Shown here in pieces: positions 52,681 through 53,380 of a DNA stretch of 53,380 nucleotides (within the stretch, counting starts at the first letter, position 1; every line of letters begins with the position of its first letter). The translations under genes and the position numbers were made by a program. Below the pieces are notes generated by a model. The model searched no databases. It had not been told where the DNA came from and saw only the letters and a program-made list of their open reading frames with translations. Source of the stretch: Magnetospirillum fulvum (GTDB lineage: Bacteria; Pseudomonadota; Alphaproteobacteria; Rhodospirillales; Magnetospirillaceae); NCBI RefSeq assembly GCF_900108475.1, contig NZ_FNWO01000018.1, positions 1 through 53,380 of the forward strand, read 5' to 3'.

Positions 52681-53380
52681 ATGTTCGCACCGACCAAGGC
52701 TCCCTGGATCAGCCCCGGCGTCGTCATCCACGAACCCGAAGCTCCGGTCAACGAGATGATCGCGAAATTTGCCCGCACCATCGCCGATCGCGGTTTTACC
52801 GTCGGCGGCTGCCTGCGTCTGGGCGACGAGACGGTCGATCTCGCCAGCGGACAGCCGATGGCGATGAGCGGAGAAGACGCCGCCGCCCGCTCTTTGCGCA
52901 CCGCGATGCGCGACGATGCCGATCTCGCGGTGGTCGGCGGGTTCGAGGCGTTCCGTCATGCCGCAACCGAACTGACCGCCGCCGTCGGCGAGGGGGCGTC
53001 GCAGGGCATGCCGGTCCTGACCACCATTCCCGATGGCAGCGTCCAGCACTGGCACGATTTCGTCGGCACCGGCGGCGCGCTGATCCCGCCTGCGATGCGG
53101 GGCTTGTGGCGCTGGTGGGGACCGGAGCGGCTCTATCGCGATCTGGCCCTGGGCGTCGCCGCCGACGAAGTCCGCCAGATCGTGATCGGTCCGCGCTGGT
53201 TGATGGTCGAAGGTCCGGCCGGGGCCGGTCTGGCCTATCTGCCCCGCAATGCCCGCGATCTGATCGGCCGTCTGCCCGAATTTCGCAAGATGAGCCTGAA
53301 GCAGCTGGCTGAGTTTTCTGGCTCGTGGGATCCGCTCGAAATGGCGCTGGGGGTCGCCGCGATCAACGCCCATTACAACC
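52681..53380 (+). CDS. DUF2478-like / DUF364-like fusion protein, 5' part (runs off the right edge)
   Basis: The frame opens at ATG 52681 and has no stop before the window end (233 codons). Residues 1-120 (NEMIAKFARTIADRGFTVGGCLRL..., SLRTAMRDDADLAVVGGFEAFRHAATEL, GMPVLTTIPDG) resemble DUF2478, an NTPase-like domain found near molybdenum genes. Residues 150-233 (RQIVIGPRWLMVEGPAGAGLAYLPRNARDL..., WDPLEMALGVAAINAHYN) resemble the start of DUF364, a putative heavy-metal-chelation domain. A role in metal or molybdate handling is inference. The expected NKFG motif of DUF2478 is replaced by GGFE. Confidence 0.75.
   Translation, partial: MFAPTKAPWISPGVVIHEPEAPVNEMIAKFARTIADRGFTVGGCLRLGDETVDLASGQPMAMSGEDAAARSLRTAMRDDADLAVVGGFEAFRHAATELTAAVGEGASQGMPVLTTIPDGSVQHWHDFVGTGGALIPPAMRGLWRWWGPERLYRDLALGVAADEVRQIVIGPRWLMVEGPAGAGLAYLPRNARDLIGRLPEFRKMSLKQLAEFSGSWDPLEMALGVAAINAHYN

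Noticed and set aside
1-53380. CRISPR arrays, tRNA or rRNA genes
   Set aside because: No regularly spaced repeats, cloverleaf-like or conserved rRNA segments were seen on reading the sequence.

Overview
The window looks like chromosome of a GC-rich alphaproteobacterium. Rhodospirillales (Magnetospirillum/Phaeospirillum-like) is my best guess, from composition and from core genes such as a B12-dependent ribonucleotide reductase, MurA and glutathione reductase. That is inference; there is no rRNA or other taxonomic marker here. It mixes ordinary housekeeping blocks with three accessory blocks.

Region 1 (1-12280) is a mobile/defence island. It starts with an IS5-like element running off the left edge, which has cut a gene that was translationally coupled to a PD-(D/E)XK nuclease-like protein. 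A divergent TetR regulator/O-methyltransferase pair follows. Next come a Xre/RES toxin-antitoxin operon under a perfect palindrome, a small tyrosine recombinase, and a roughly 6.3 kb Avs-type (antiviral STAND) nuclease-NTPase gene carrying one frameshift. A 262-aa partner gene overlaps its 3' end.

Region 2 (12281-20742) is housekeeping: nrdJ with two NrdR-box-like sites upstream, rarD, an SGNH hydrolase, murA and an HEVGH-motif protein.

Region 3 (20743-25543) is a second mobile block. It holds a plasmid-type winged-HTH gene with a possible antisense RNA in its leader, an AT-rich frameshifted gene of unknown function, and decayed IS3 and IS630 transposases.

Region 4 (25544-40202) is the most interesting part. 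A radical SAM protein (spore-photoproduct-lyase-like) is divergent from a single-gene 12.6 kb nonribosomal peptide synthetase. The NRPS reads A-T-C-A-T-C-A-T-C-A-T-R: four modules, no starter condensation domain, and release by a terminal thioester reductase. Specificity pockets read by eye suggest a non-alpha-amino-acid starter followed by Leu-like, Arg/Lys-like and aromatic residues, released as an aldehyde or alcohol. That resembles the peptide-aldehyde protease inhibitors. A small membrane protein converges on the NRPS with overlapping stop codons inside a hairpin.

Region 5 (40203-53380) holds a sensor histidine kinase, a probable two-gene operon of glutathione reductase and AsmA, a copper set (CopA P-type ATPase, polysaccharide-deacetylase-like protein, CopZ-like chaperone), an amidase with a textbook terminator, and the start of a DUF2478-DUF364-like fusion protein cut by the right edge. 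I saw no tRNA, rRNA or CRISPR array.
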